Shown piece by piece: positions 12,352 to 23,575 of a stretch of DNA of 64,000 bases (position 1 is the first letter of the stretch; each line of letters starts with the position of its first letter). The stretch lies in contig NC_045146.1 of NCBI RefSeq assembly GCF_008831285.2, forward strand, positions 5,778,972 through 5,842,971. The letters are read 5' to 3'. The stretch is from Nymphaea colorata (taxonomy: Eukaryota; Streptophyta; Magnoliopsida; Nymphaeales; Nymphaeaceae). Under the pieces are notes generated by a model. The model ran no database searches. It was not told the origin of the DNA and worked only from the letters and a program-made list of their open reading frames with translations. A program made the position numbers and the translations under genes.

Positions 12352-13743
12352 TAGTGGAGAGATGCCATGACAGAGGAAATTTCAGCACTACAAAAAATTA
12401 ATACTTGGGACCTAGTACCATTGCCAAATGGAAAGAAAATCATTGGATGCAAATGGATCTACAAGGTAAAATATAAAAGCGATGGCACCATTGAATGTTT
12501 TAAGGCCCGACTAGTAGCAAAATGATTCACTCAGACTGAAGGAGAAGATTACACTAAAACTTTTACACCAGTTGCAAAAATGAATTCAGTAAGAACATTG
12601 CTCTTAGTTGCTACAAATAAAGAATGAGATATTATGCAACTTGACATAAAAAATGCATTCTTCTATGGAAACATCAATGAAGAGGTCTACATGGAGGTTC
12701 CTCAAGGCATTGAAAGCAAGATGGGCTATGTGTGTCGATTAAAAAAGGCCCTCTATGGACTTAAGCAATCTCCACGTGCATGGTTTTCTCGACTTAGTGA
12801 TGCACTTGCCAAGATTGGATTCAAAAGAAGCTCTGCTGATTACACCATGTTTGTTTCCACACGAGATTCAAAGATCACAATTCTCCTTGTGTATATTGAC
12901 GACATCATTATGACAGGTGACGACATTGACTTCATGAGTTGAGTCAAAAAGTACATTCACAGCCAATTTGAAATAAAAGATTTAGGCAGATTAAGGTACT
13001 TTCTGGGTATAAAAGTGACACATTCAGATAAAGAAATATTCTTGTGTCAACGGAAATATGTTTTGGATCTCCTTCAAGAAACCGGATGCATGGGAGCTAA
13101 GTCAGTCGACACTCCATTGGAACTCAACTGCAAACTCACACATGATGATGGTGAAATAGTGAAAAATGTCCATAGCTTCCAAAAATTAGTTGGCAAGCTA
13201 ATTTACCTAACTGTAACTCGTCTAGATATTACTTATGCAGTTAGCCTTACATGTCAATTCATGCATAAACCAAGATCAACACATGCGGAAGCAACTCATA
13301 GAATAGTAAGGTATCTAAAGGGATCTCCTAGAAAAGGGATGAAAAGAAACAAATCTTTTGATGTCTTTAGATACTCCGATGCAGACTGGGCTGATAATCT
13401 CAATGACAGAAGATCTACATCAGGCTATTGCACATTTGTTCGAGGAAATCTAGTAACATTTTGTTCGAGGAAATCTAGTAACATGGAGAAGCAAAAAATA
13501 GTCAGTCATAGCTCGATCAAGTGCAGAGGCAGAGTATAGAGCCATGACATCTTGCACTTGTGAACTGGTATGGTTGAAATCATTACTGAAAGACATGCTT
13601 GTGGACATAATGATTCTCATGAAACTTCTTTGTGACAACATGGCAGCAATTTACATTGGAGCAAATCCAGTTTTTCATGAGAGGACAAAGCATATAGAAG
13701 TTACTGTCACTTTATCAGAGAAAAAATTCAAGATGAAACTATA
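12352..13743 (+). pseudogene. Copia copy 1 reverse transcriptase and RNase H
   Basis: Copia RT blocks in order: KIIGCKWIYKVKYKSDG, then FTPVAKMNSVRTLL, MQLDIKNAFFYG, VCRLKKALYGLKQSPRAW and the catalytic YIDDII near 12,892. The connection has LGRLRYFLGI and RKYVLDLLQETG, and RNase H has YSDADWADNLNDRRSTSGY. Stops occur near 12,523, 12,626 and 12,940. A 25-bp tandem duplication at about 13,436-13,484 throws the RNase H end out of frame; the AEAEYRAM motif then resumes in another frame. Confidence 0.85.
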
Positions 13744-13864
13744 GAAACTCCACATGTTAAAAGTGAGAATCAACTTGCAAATATTTTAACGAAGGCTCTT
13801 GAATGAAGCAAGCACAAATTCATTTCAAACAAGTTGAGATAAATTGACATCTGTGCACCAACTT

Positions 13865-13875
13865 GAGAGGGAGAT
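13865..13875 (+). promoter_or_regulatory. Copia copy 1 polypurine tract
   Basis: GAGAGGGAGAT directly before the 3' LTR, the usual plus-strand primer position. Confidence 0.8.
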
Positions 13876-14191
13876 TGTTACAACTTCTTGGAGAAAATCA
13901 CCTCATGAGTTGCCTTATTTTGTTATGGAAAGACAACTCCAAGAAAAACGTTGAAGAAAGGGACGTTGAAGAGATAGACGTTGTCTTCTTTCCTTCCTCT
14001 CATTGTTTCCTCTCTCAGTTTTTTCAGCCATTGTAAACTCAAAATAAATTGTACCACTGCAACGAGCAAAGTAGTAACATCAGAAATAAAAAATTAGTGA
14101 CTTCTCCCATGGATGTTCAAGCCGAACCACGTAAATCCTGCCCCTGTTTTTTCCTCTTGATTGACACACCATTAGATTCATTTTCTTAACA
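13876..14191 (+). repeat. Copia copy 1, 3' LTR
   Basis: TGTTACAAC… to …TTCTTAACA, followed by the target duplication AAGGG at 14,192-14,196. Confidence 0.9.
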
Positions 14192-14846
14192 AAGGGAACT
14201 TATAGACATTTAAAAAGAGCCATTTATTGTGCTCTTCAAATAAATTCCCCTTCCTATATATGTTAGTGCTTGTCTACTAACTCTGCTGGCGATATGGACA
14301 GGGACGGGGCTAATATTGCTGTAGTGGTTATATGTATCATTTTCTTTGGGTTCAATTTTCTTGGTGTAGCTCATGAATATGAGCCAGTCACTAACCCATA
14401 TTGCAGTAGGTTCAAGTGCTAAGCTGAATATATACGTGTTGTGCTTCAATCAGGGCTTCTAAGAGACCTACTGAAAGTGATGAGTTTTGATGCATCATTG
14501 GAACCAATTGAGGACCCAGTTCTTTATGGATGTTCCTTCGAGCTATTACAGACAAACATAACCGCCTTCTCCATTCCATGGCTCAAGCATTCATGCTGCG
14601 GGTCACAAGAGAACGATCGTACAGCCGGAGCTAAACACCCAGCCTTAAATTTAAGTGCAACTATAATGCTGGTATATAAATACCACATCTACTAAAAAAA
14701 TCTAGCAGTTTCATTCCACATTTGTTCGGGCATTGTATTTTTTTTTTTGGATATGGAATGCCAACAATTCAAACGTCCCTTCAATTTCTTTATTTATGTT
14801 CCTAAACTTCTTCTTATCTAATTTGGCGGTAATTTCATCTGAGTTT

Positions 14847-14896
<50 letters not shown>

Positions 14897-15122
14897 CCTA
14901 AATTTCAATCTGAATCGAATGGGTTGCAATTTGCTGATTCGTTGAGTGATCCAATATATATATATATATATAATCTTCCTCACATTGATGCTGGCAGCCA
15001 GGTTTCTTAGAAATTCATGCTGCGTTGCCAATAACTCCCTTTGGAATCTCTTGGACCGTGGCCAAACACTCCCTTAGAATCTCTTGATGTGTTACTGTAT
15101 TACAAAAGGAAAACATTAAAAG
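14192..15122. repeat. Interior module of the LARD-like element, right part
   Basis: Up to about 14,850 it aligns with 30,238-30,905 (AACTTTTAGA/AACTTATAGA, CTATATATGTTAGTGCTTGTC, GATATGGAATGCCA). It then contains a long TA run (about 14,851-14,894) and a second one at 14,954-14,972. The last 100 bases before the right repeat hold no clear polypurine tract. No coding frame is supported. Confidence 0.5.
14851..14894. repeat. TA microsatellite
   Basis: About 22 TA units. The translated frames through it are low-complexity artefacts. Confidence 0.95.
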
Positions 15123-15318
15123 TTTCAAATAAAGATGGGTACAAAACAAAGTACTCAACAGGTATGAAGTTGACGGTCAGACTTAACCAGATAAGGAGGT
15201 AGGCCAGGCTTGAGTTACCCGTATGGGGACAGGCTGACTCAAGCTTGGGTTTGTCAAGCCTTGGGCCAGACCGATGCCTTGTCTTAGTGTACATATTTAG
15301 TTGGATTGTCACTGATGG

Positions 15319-15774
15319 TGTAATGCTCCAAATGTTTAGTCTCGTATTGAAGATTGTGAGGAATATTCAAGGACTTATAAAGAGGGGTCATTAATGAGAT
15401 AATTGTCCTGGTTTTTAGCCTTTTTGAGGTTGGAACCGAAACTGCTAGGGGGTGGATTGAGATCCGCCAAATCAGGGGCCCGAGCCTAAGAGTGGGTCGG
15501 GTTGTTATAGTGGTATCAGAGCCGGTTCAACGCTCAGACCTAAGGTCCCACACGCGCGGACGCTTGTACCTTAAGGGAGGTAGATTGTAATGCCCCAAAT
15601 ATTTAGTCTTGTATTGAAGAATGTGAGGAATTTTCGAGGGCTTATAAATGGAGGTCATTAATGAGATGATTATATGGTTCCTAACCTTTTTGAGGTTGAA
15701 ACTGAAACTGTTAGGGGCGGGTTGGGACCCACCAAACTAGAGGCTCGAACCCAGAAGTGGGACGAGTTGTTACA
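15319..15774 (+). mobile_element. TRIM: 456-bp miniature LTR retrotransposon
   Basis: Terminal repeats 15,319-15,509 and 15,586-15,774 (191 and 189 bp) start TGTAATGC and end GTTGTTATA and GTTGTTACA. A primer-binding site TGGTATCAGAGC lies at 15,511-15,522, one base after the first LTR. A polypurine tract AAGGGAGGTAGAT (15,573-15,585) precedes the second. The interior is only 76 bp and codes for nothing. The 5-bp target duplication GATGG flanks it (15,314-15,318 and 15,775-15,779). Copy A of the host repeat is uninterrupted at the equivalent place (about 3,505). It must have been mobilised by proteins from another element. Confidence 0.9.
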
Positions 15775-18193
15775 GATGGCTTTTCCAATTCTGATTTTAA
15801 TGCAGCGAGAGACTGAGCTGATAAAACTGAAGGTCCGGCCTGATGCTCAACCTGATCTGGCCCGATGCGAAGCCCTAGTTGTGCATAATTAATCGTATTA
15901 TTGAATCAACCATGACAAACTCATTTACGAGTTCAGGTAAGGTAGGGACGCCACCTACTTGCACTTATTCATCTTTTTCAACATCAAATAAATATTTTCC
16001 TGCGTGAACTTCTGATTTTCTTTAATAATGACATCCCCATCTTCAGTGTCCTGTCAGTTCTCTAAAGCAGACGTAGAAAAAGAAAAGAGTCCAATTGGAT
16101 ATTAGCCTGGAAAACAAATAATAAATTGATGGCATGGTCAAATAAACAACTAGAAGCTTTTTTTTTCTTTTTGCTGATGATAAAAAATACTAATAAAAGT
16201 ACTTGGAAGCCACTGTTTCTTGATGCTGTGACATCAAAATCAAATGGTGGTGTAAGAGATGACGATAATCGAAAGGTATAAAGCGTCGGCCTTTTTCTGT
16301 GATGATGTTCTGACGGACAACGATCTGTTGCGGTGCCATGTATTTCCGTTGGTTCAGTGCATGGCACATATTTTTTTCAAGGAGAATTTTTTGATTAAAA
16401 CTCCTCTAATTCTAAACAAAAGACCAAATTTTCTTATTTAAGCTTTGGCTTGTTTTGAGGCACGATGCACCTTGATCCTACGAGAGGGAGGGGAGACTTC
16501 AGCTCTTACTCGGGCAGCGTGATATTTATTCCGCTCACCTGAATTGATCATTATCATGTAAAATCCACGTCTGCGTTAAAATAATTTATAAGGACAGCTT
16601 ATTTGCCAATAACAACTTTTCTAAGACACTAAAAGATTGGATCCCGATGAGCAGAAGTTCTTGCCTTTTGACTTCTGCTTTTGATGTCTTGGAGTGATGC
16701 CTCAGCATACTTTAACTTGAATATGGTGCCCCTTTTTGTAGTACCGAAAGTTGACAGTACTATGAGAGTTTGAAATGGATGCCAGTCTCACCCCATCCGA
16801 TGCTCATCCTCCTTCAAAGGCCTTTAATTTGAAGAAGATCAAAACTTCAATAAAGATAAAAAGGGTGTGCATTTCTTCACCTAAGCCGGTAGGGATCTGC
16901 CAAGCCTGAACTTAATTTACCAGAGAAACCTTTTCTTTTGTTTAAATTGAACAAAAAGTTTTGCTAAATAACGTGGTACATGAATACCAACATTCTGAAA
17001 ACTAACTCAAAGACTTCATGGAGAAACTCTATACATATTTCTTGCATCGGGATGTACCCATTTCCTAAATTAGAGAGAAAAACTTTGCCTCGGAGGGATA
17101 ATTTCCCTTCCCTCGGCATGTATCATGCCATCCCCCAGTAGTGGAACAGTGTAGTTGTTGTCACGTTTGACTTCAGATCGTCCATCTGTTCTGGCAAGTT
17201 AAGCGTTATTAAAATCTTCACGAAGCACCTAGATGGCCAGTCTGCATGCTTGATTATTGTTGGCTCAATGATTGGCAGCATGTTTGAATGTAGAGGAATT
17301 AACCAAGTGGAATTTCAATTTGATTAAGAACGAACTTTTTTAGCATAGTTATAGAAATAGACTCTTCTTATATAGCTAAGAGGAATTTCAACTTGATTAA
17401 GGATGACCTTTTTTTTACCACACTTTTAGGAATAGACTCTTCTTGTGTTTGATCCAAAATATGGGCAAAACTTTTGTAACATTTCCAAAACGAGTTGAGA
17501 ATAATGCTGTTTAACTCCATTTCTCTGCACATTTAATCAAAAGGACAAGAGCATCCAGCTTTGGAGGGACTGGCACTCGGAGTTTAAGAAATGCCTGAAC
17601 AGAATCGGCGGAACGATTCAGCTGACTTGTTGTGAATCAGCTAAGAACATTATTTCTAAAATACATTAAATTAATAAAAATAAAAAAGTCTTTAAAAAAA
17701 TATAAAAGAACACATGGCATGTCCCTTGAATCGGCTTGTAAGTTGAACTTGTTTGCCACTTCCTCTGTTCAAATAGACCCATTCAACGTAATTCTGATGC
17801 GATTAGTTTGAAGCATAAATCAGTTAACGCAGCATATATCAACCCTTAGTAAAAGTTAATGTTCTTTTCAAAGAAATAATTTTTAAATTGTATTTTCTAT
17901 ACAAAGCTCGCAGGAAAACTGAATATAAAACCATAGAAAAAGGGCTTCCTCGAGGTTATGAGATTGAGGCAAACACAAAGGATGGAAGACAGGATGCAAC
18001 ATAATTCCAATGAATGGGAGACAAAATGCTTTAAAGTAGAGGTTAGAGAAACTGACCTGCAGACTAATGTGAGTGAAAGGGGCAGAAGTGAAGCGGAGGA
18101 GCAGACTTTGGATTTCAAAAAGCCTGCCTAGAGCCTGTTGGTTTGCATTCTGCTATGGTAGGCTGCCAACAGAGAGAAGAGTGCAAAGGGTGG

Positions 18194-18288
18194 GGTTTAA
18201 GATTGCATCTAATGCAGATTATGTGGACGAGAAACTGAGGGATTTAAGATTGCATCTAAATGCAGATTATGTGGACAAGAAACTGAGG
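18194..18288. repeat. 47/48-bp tandem duplication
   Basis: Two adjacent units, each containing TTTAAGATTGCATCT and GCAGATTATGTGGAC and ending GAAACTGAGG (18,194-18,240 and 18,241-18,288). They differ by one indel and two substitutions by eye. They lie just before the Gypsy protease remnant. Confidence 0.8.
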
Positions 18289-18300
18289 ACCAGGACCATT

Positions 18301-19339
18301 TAGTTGGGAAGTAAACTTCTCGCAAACCTGATAATCATTGATCTAGAAGGATTTGACATAATTCTAGGTATGGATTGGATGAGTGTGCATGATACATTCA
18401 TTAACTGTCGTAGAAAGAGGATTACTATGCGAGCCAATAGCTCTAACCATATAGTATTCCAAGCACAGACTTGTGAACGCATGTCAGAAATTACTAGAGC
18501 CAGCTTGTGGATGCAAGAACACAAAAAAGGTTATGACGTAGTCTCTTATCTATGTGGCTATGGAGAAAACTGAAACACCAAACATAGACCAGATCCCAGT
18601 GGCTCGGGAGTTTGGAGACATATTCCCATAAGATCTCTTGAGATTACCACCTCCGCGAGAAATCGAGTTTGCTAATGATTTGGTACCCAATACAGCTATG
18701 ATTTCAAAAGCACCCTATAGAATGGCACCGGCTGAACTAGAAGTACTAAAGAAACAGTTGCAAGAGATTATCAATAAAGGATTTATTAGGCCGAGTGTAT
18801 CACCATGGGGCACACATATACTATTTGTTAAGAAAAATGATGGGTCATTTTGGTTATGCATTGATTATCGAATGTTAAATCAAGTGACAATTAAGAACAA
18901 ATATCTCCTTCTCAGAATTGAATATTTGTTGGATCAACTGAAGAATGCCGATGTGTTCTCCAAGTTTGACCTTAGATTAGGGTATCATCAATTAAGAATT
19001 AAGGAAGAGGATATCCCTAAGACTGCTTTTAGAACAAGATATGAACATTATGAGTTTCATGTTCTACCTTTTGGTTTGACTAGTGCACCACTTGTGTCCA
19101 TGGATTCAATGAACAGAGTGTTTAAGGAATTTCTTGATTAGTTTGTTGTTGTGTTTATTGATGATGTGTTAATTTCATCCACCCAAAAAAAACACAAGGA
19201 ACACTTGATAAAAGTGTTGAGTATTCTTCTACAAAACAAGTTATATGCAAAATTCTCAAAGTATGAATTTTGGTTATCCAAAGCAAAGGTATTGTTGTGG
19301 ATCCAACTGAAATCGAGGCACTCAATGTTACTAAAGTGA
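18301..19339 (+). pseudogene. Gypsy protease/reverse transcriptase fragment
   Basis: Protease tail ANLIIIDLEGFDIILGMDW (18,322-18,378; the usual motif is DVILGMDWL) is followed by RT. RT blocks in order are [68 protein letters not shown] and the catalytic FIDDVLIS near 19,156. A stop between 18,573 and 18,638 and a TAG at 19,139 break the frame. The frame ends at 19,339 well before RNase H. The order protease-RT-(integrase) defines Gypsy. Confidence 0.85.
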
Positions 19340-19395
19340 GAGCCTTCCTTGGATTGGCTGGTTACTACAGGAAGGAATTTTTAGGCTTGTTATAA

Positions 19396-19678
19396 GAGGG
19401 GCAAATTGAATCCTTGATTTATTGGACCATTTGAAATTATAGAAAGAATTGGTGAGATGGCATATCGACTGACAATGACATCACAATATTCACAGGTATA
19501 TAATGTCTTCCATGTTTCAATGCTGGGAAAGTATGAACCAGACCCCATCCATGTTATCAACTATCAGGATTTGGAGGTTCGAGAAGATTTGACTTATATA
19601 GAACAACCAATTCGCATAGTTGACGAACATGAATGGGTACTAAGAACAAAAAGGATATCAGTAGTAACAACACCATGA
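19396..19678 (+). pseudogene. Gypsy integrase C-terminal fragment
   Basis: Reads KRGKLNP, a stop, then FIGPFEIIERIGEMAYRL…NVFHVSMLGKYEPDPIHVI…REDLTYIEQP. This is the conserved C-terminal end of Tekay/Del-type Gypsy integrases. RNase H and the integrase core that should lie between this and the RT are missing, so an internal deletion of well over 1 kb is inferred at about 19,345-19,395. Confidence 0.8.
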
Positions 19679-19790
19679 AGCTACTGACAATACTTGGGAG
19701 TTGAAAGCCGATATGCAAAAACACTATCCCCAACTATTTTCACAAACATAAGAAATTTCAATGAAGAAATTTTCTTAAGAGGATAAGAAT

Positions 19791-21013
19791 TGTAATATAC
19801 ACCTTCTTAGCATCAGAAACAATTTATGAATTACAGTTTTAGTCCTAGAAGTTCTTGAAACCTATTGTGTTTCTGTGATAGTATTGGTAAGATATTACAT
19901 TAGAATTTAAAGCTAATAATACATATAGATAGTATACGACTTAATCTCACTCATAGTTCAAATCAGACATAAAATAGATGTCCGGGTGGTTAAGAAACTC
20001 TCAGTAAAGCGAGGAGGCTAAAATAGTCCAAAATTGAGTATGGTCGGTGGCAGATTTGTAATTTTCGGCCATGACATGGGTAGTAAATGACTAATTGAAA
20101 ATAAATTATGCTAATTATGATTAAGTTTCGCTAATGATAGTTTAATAACCTAAATACCCAAATGTCGGATTAGAGCTCTTAAGCTATGATTAGACACTAA
20201 GCTAAACAAGAACTGAAGCTAATGTCCAAATCTAATTAATTAAAAAAACCTCTTAAAAATATTTTAGCTCAAGATAGAACAATATAAAATATAATATAAT
20301 AAGTAATAAAAATTAATAATTTTTTGTTATAAATAGGGGTTGCCATATCCTTTGAGATGCAACGTGAGGGAGAAGAGGAGAAAGAGAGAGAAGAAGCAAA
20401 AGAGCAAGAAGGGATTAAGAGAGAGAAGAGGGAGACGAGGAGAAAGGGAGAGAAGAGGAAAAAGAGAGAGAAAGGTGAGAGACTAGAGGATAGAGAGAGA
20501 AAAATAAGGAGAGAGAAAGTATCTGTCGGTGACAAAACTTTGTCGAATTTTCCTCTCGCATGTTGTAATAACCTGGAGCAGAGACCTTGCTAAAATATCA
20601 GGTATAATAAAAATTACTATAGTTTTTCTGATTACATGCAAAAATCTTAGATTCTTTTATAGTAGAAATTTTAATTGCTTCTTTTAGGCTGCAATCTTCA
20701 GTTATTCATCATGATTCTGATCGATAGACAAGATGCCATCGAATTTTTGTTAGAAACCTTGAACCCTCTTGTTTTACGCGTAGCGCATACGAGCAATGAA
20801 CGGACTGCATCAATATTGTTTGTGTGGCTTAATTGTCTATGCTGCATCGAAATTCATGTCGAACCATGCATCGGCTTGTTGTATCGTGAAACAGGCCATG
20901 GGACCCAGCTAGCCTTAATCGGCCATGATTGCTAGTAAAATTTGGTCGGCTATGATTCAGTTGTGGTTAGATTACATTGGCCGTACCTAGAGTTGAGATG
21001 AAGCCGGGTAGGC
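19791..21013 (+). repeat. 3' LTR-like end of the truncated Gypsy element
   Basis: It begins TGTAATATACACC just after a purine-rich tract AAGAGGATAAGAAT. It contains a clean TATA box and a purine-rich leader (20,357-20,520) and ends where copy B of the host repeat resumes. No matching 5' LTR is present, so the terminal CA and exact end cannot be fixed. Confidence 0.5.
20328..20335 (+). promoter_or_regulatory. LTR TATA box
   Basis: TATAAATA followed by GGGGTTGCC, about 540 bp into the LTR-like region and just before a GA-rich leader, as in the U3/R boundary of plant Gypsy LTRs. Confidence 0.5.
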
Positions 21014-22732
21014 GATTGACCACGTGGAGATTTTGTTAAGATTCATTAATCATAATGGCTTGAACTAATTCACAAGTTTAAGCAAGTGACTTAAGTTAAT
21101 TAAGTTCAGTTTGATTCGTTCAATACATGTTCATGCATACATGCATGCTATTTAGTTGTATCAGATTTTGGAATTATGAGCAACACTCAAATAGGGAATT
21201 CAAGTTTTGTTCATGATGTAGGCTTGTAATTGAGTTTCAAGAGTGGGTTATTTAATGATGAAATTGTGTTTTAACTCTGAGATGAGTGTGATTGATAATG
21301 TAAGCCGAGTAGTGATGATAGATATGAAAGTATGCTCATGCAGTGAATTGATTGAGCATGATGACTGTTTATCTATTTTACACAATGCTTGCTTATGGCC
21401 TGAGTTATCATTTTGATATGGGCAACAACCTATGTTGGTTTTATATTTTCAGGTTGATGGTATAAGAAAATTTTCAAGTGTGGCCCAGTATACCGGAAAT
21501 GAAGAGTCCGAGATCAGTTTCTGGGTTGATGGTATAAGGGGAAAGTCCATTAATGACCTAGTGGTATGAAAAGTCTGACATCGACACATGTTGTGACTAT
21601 AAAGAATTGAATCCAACTGTAAAACATAAAGGGGCTAGGTTGGGTGGTGCGGGGGTCTACGGACCTGTGAGCGGAATCTTCCCTGAACGCAAAGATCGAT
21701 AAAGTGTTCCTTCCCTAGGCTACTTAGAGGAGTCCATCCCTATCGTGAGGCTGCAAGAGTGTGATGTAGTTACTGCAATAACACAGTTGGACTCAACGAA
21801 ATGTGAGTCATGACAATAGTTACCAAAACCAGGCTAATATTCCCAGTGACACAGTGTTTGAGACCATAAGTTGCACAACAGTCTGCCCTAAATACACCCA
21901 TGAAATGGGTGTTGATTTTACTCAAGTGGGTGTGTGTGTGTATGCATCATAAAAATTCATAAAATTCTAAAGTGTTCTTTTATTTATTTATTTGTTCATT
22001 TTTCTCCTTTTTCTATTGTCACCAATGTGATTAGTTTTTGTTGATTCAGATTGAGTCCGCTACATTGGAATGCCGAAGAAATCGACAAACCAAACTTAGT
22101 AAACAATGCTAGAGTAAGCTTGCCTACAGTGACAATACTTACTCATTATTATTTTAACAATCAATACAATATATAAACTTTACACTCAAATGATATAACG
22201 AAGATATTGTTACAATTTTCATTGTACTCAGCACCTGTGCTGCTGCTATGACTATTTGCCTTCATTAGGTTCTTACTATGTAATGGATGATACTCATCGA
22301 TTGGGCAGGTGAAAGGATGGGGGATTGCTGGGAAGAAATGCAACAATGTCATACACATTTCTCCTACGCACTTATGTTTGTAACTTGAACAGTTTTTTGA
22401 TTGTTTGAGATTAAGACTTGAGAGCCATGCCTCTCTGACATATGTATAAAGTAATGCTTTTTATTAATAGATATTTTGCATTAGAAATATTAACTGCTAG
22501 GATAGATTGCATCGTGTGCTAATTACGCAGACAAGTTATCTATACGTAATACACAGATTGGGCCTAAGACAACTCCGTAAGTGTGTGATTGTTACACTTC
22601 CCTACAAAAAAAAGAAACTCTATATCTAGTTCCTTTTTGTGTTTAGTTGTATATGACATTGGAGCTCTACACACATAAACAACTTAAACCAGCCAAGCAT
22701 TTGCTGGGCTGGTGTTAGGTGTAAGGAAAGAC

Positions 22733-22738
<6 letters not shown>

Positions 22739-22806
<68 letters not shown>
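22739..22806. repeat. Long TA microsatellite
   Basis: About 34 TA units. Confidence 0.95.
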
Positions 22807-22810
<4 letters not shown>

Positions 22811-22907
22811 GAAAATTGAATGGTGACTCACACCATCCAATCGAGCATGATGGATAATTAATAGAAAAATAAGAAGAAAATGTGATGGGTATTTTTGTCA
22901 GTTTACA

Positions 22908-23092
22908 ACTTGTTCTCTTTGTTTTTCTCTCAACCATCTATCTACTTTAGATGGACGGTCTTGATTAGATGACTGAGTGACTCGGATAACCAAAGTCTTC
23001 TATCTTGTTCTCTTTGTTTTTCTCTCAACCATCCATTTGCTTTAGATGGATGGCCTTAATTAGATGAGTGAGTGACACTAGGTAACTAGAGT
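22908..23092. repeat. 95-bp direct tandem duplication
   Basis: TGTTCTCTTTGTTTTTCTCT recurs at 22,911 and 23,006. Both units contain CAACCATC, TTTAGATGGA, TTAGATGA and GAGTGA blocks. The pair lies between two long TA tracts. Confidence 0.8.

Positions 23093-23093
<1 letters not shown>

Positions 23094-23146
<53 letters not shown>
23094..23146. repeat. TA microsatellite
   Basis: About 26 TA units, bounding the 95-bp duplication on the right. Confidence 0.95.
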
Positions 23147-23147
<1 letters not shown>

Positions 23148-23179
23148 CAAGGATATAGACAATTCAAATTACCTTCATG

Positions 23180-23370
23180 CAGGGGCGAAGCCAGAAATTT
23201 GTTATGAGCGGGGCAAATTAAAGTTTCTAAATTTTGACTAGGGCCAAAATATAATTTTTCAAAATTTTTATATAGAGCAAGTGAAATTTTCTAAAATTTA
23301 GATATAAATTTAAAAAAAAAATTAAGGTGGGGCCAAGGTAAAAGCGGGCCCTACCTTGGCTCCACCCCTG
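23180..23370. mobile_element. hAT-type MITE, 191 bp
   Basis: Ends CAGGGGCGAAGCCAG and CTTGGCTCCACCCCTG form an inverted repeat. They are flanked by a perfect 8-bp target duplication CCTTCATG (23,172-23,179 and 23,371-23,378). No coding capacity. Confidence 0.9.
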
Positions 23371-23575
23371 CCTTCATGTGCATTGGTGAATATAGTCCTT
23401 TAAATCTTCCTCTAGCTTGAAATTCCACATCTAAGTATGCTGAGATCAACCTTACAATAAGTCCCTAAGCTCAAATACCACTCAAAATATATAGCACAAA
23501 TAAGTAGTGAAGCTCCAAAAGACCACCCTCACTACAACATTTATTAGCATAGCCAATGGCTCTAGGCATCGGTAA

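Larger units (their letters stand above)
9244..14191 (+). mobile_element. Ty1/Copia LTR retrotransposon (copy 1), degenerate
   Basis: A complete but dead Copia element. It has two LTRs (318 and 316 bp, TG…CA ends, roughly 15 differences by eye), a primer-binding site, a polypurine tract and the order gag-protease-integrase-RT-RNase H that defines Copia. The 5-bp target duplication AAGGG flanks it (9,239-9,243 and 14,192-14,196). A paralogous empty site survives at 30,238-30,242. The open frames are broken by several stops and frameshifts, so it cannot make a full polyprotein. Confidence 0.9.
18100..21013 (+). mobile_element. Truncated Gypsy (Tekay/Del-like) retrotransposon inside copy B
   Basis: The host repeat reads continuously in copy A (GAAGTAGAGG then GTGATTGACC, about 6,031-6,049) but is interrupted here between GAAGCGGAGG and GATTGACC. 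The insert has protease and RT pieces, an integrase C-terminal end and a 3' LTR-like region with a TATA box. The 5' LTR, gag, RNase H and integrase core are missing. The junctions are approximate. A near-repeat GAAGC(G/C)GG at both sides may be a trace of target duplication. Confidence 0.7.
15123..22671 (+). mobile_element. Long direct repeat, copy B: putative giant 3' LTR with two nested insertions
   Basis: It aligns with 3,382-7,797 from AAATAAAGATGGG to the final CTCTACA. Removing the TRIM (15,319-15,774) and the Gypsy fragment (about 18,100-21,013) leaves about 4.2 kb, close to copy A. Unlike copy A it is not followed by a primer-binding site. The two copies differ by many substitutions and small indels, so the parent element is old. 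Confidence 0.5.

Noticed and set aside
14711-15031. Frames with long Tyr-Ile repeats (also at 22,734 and 29,299)
   Set aside because: Translations of TA microsatellites.
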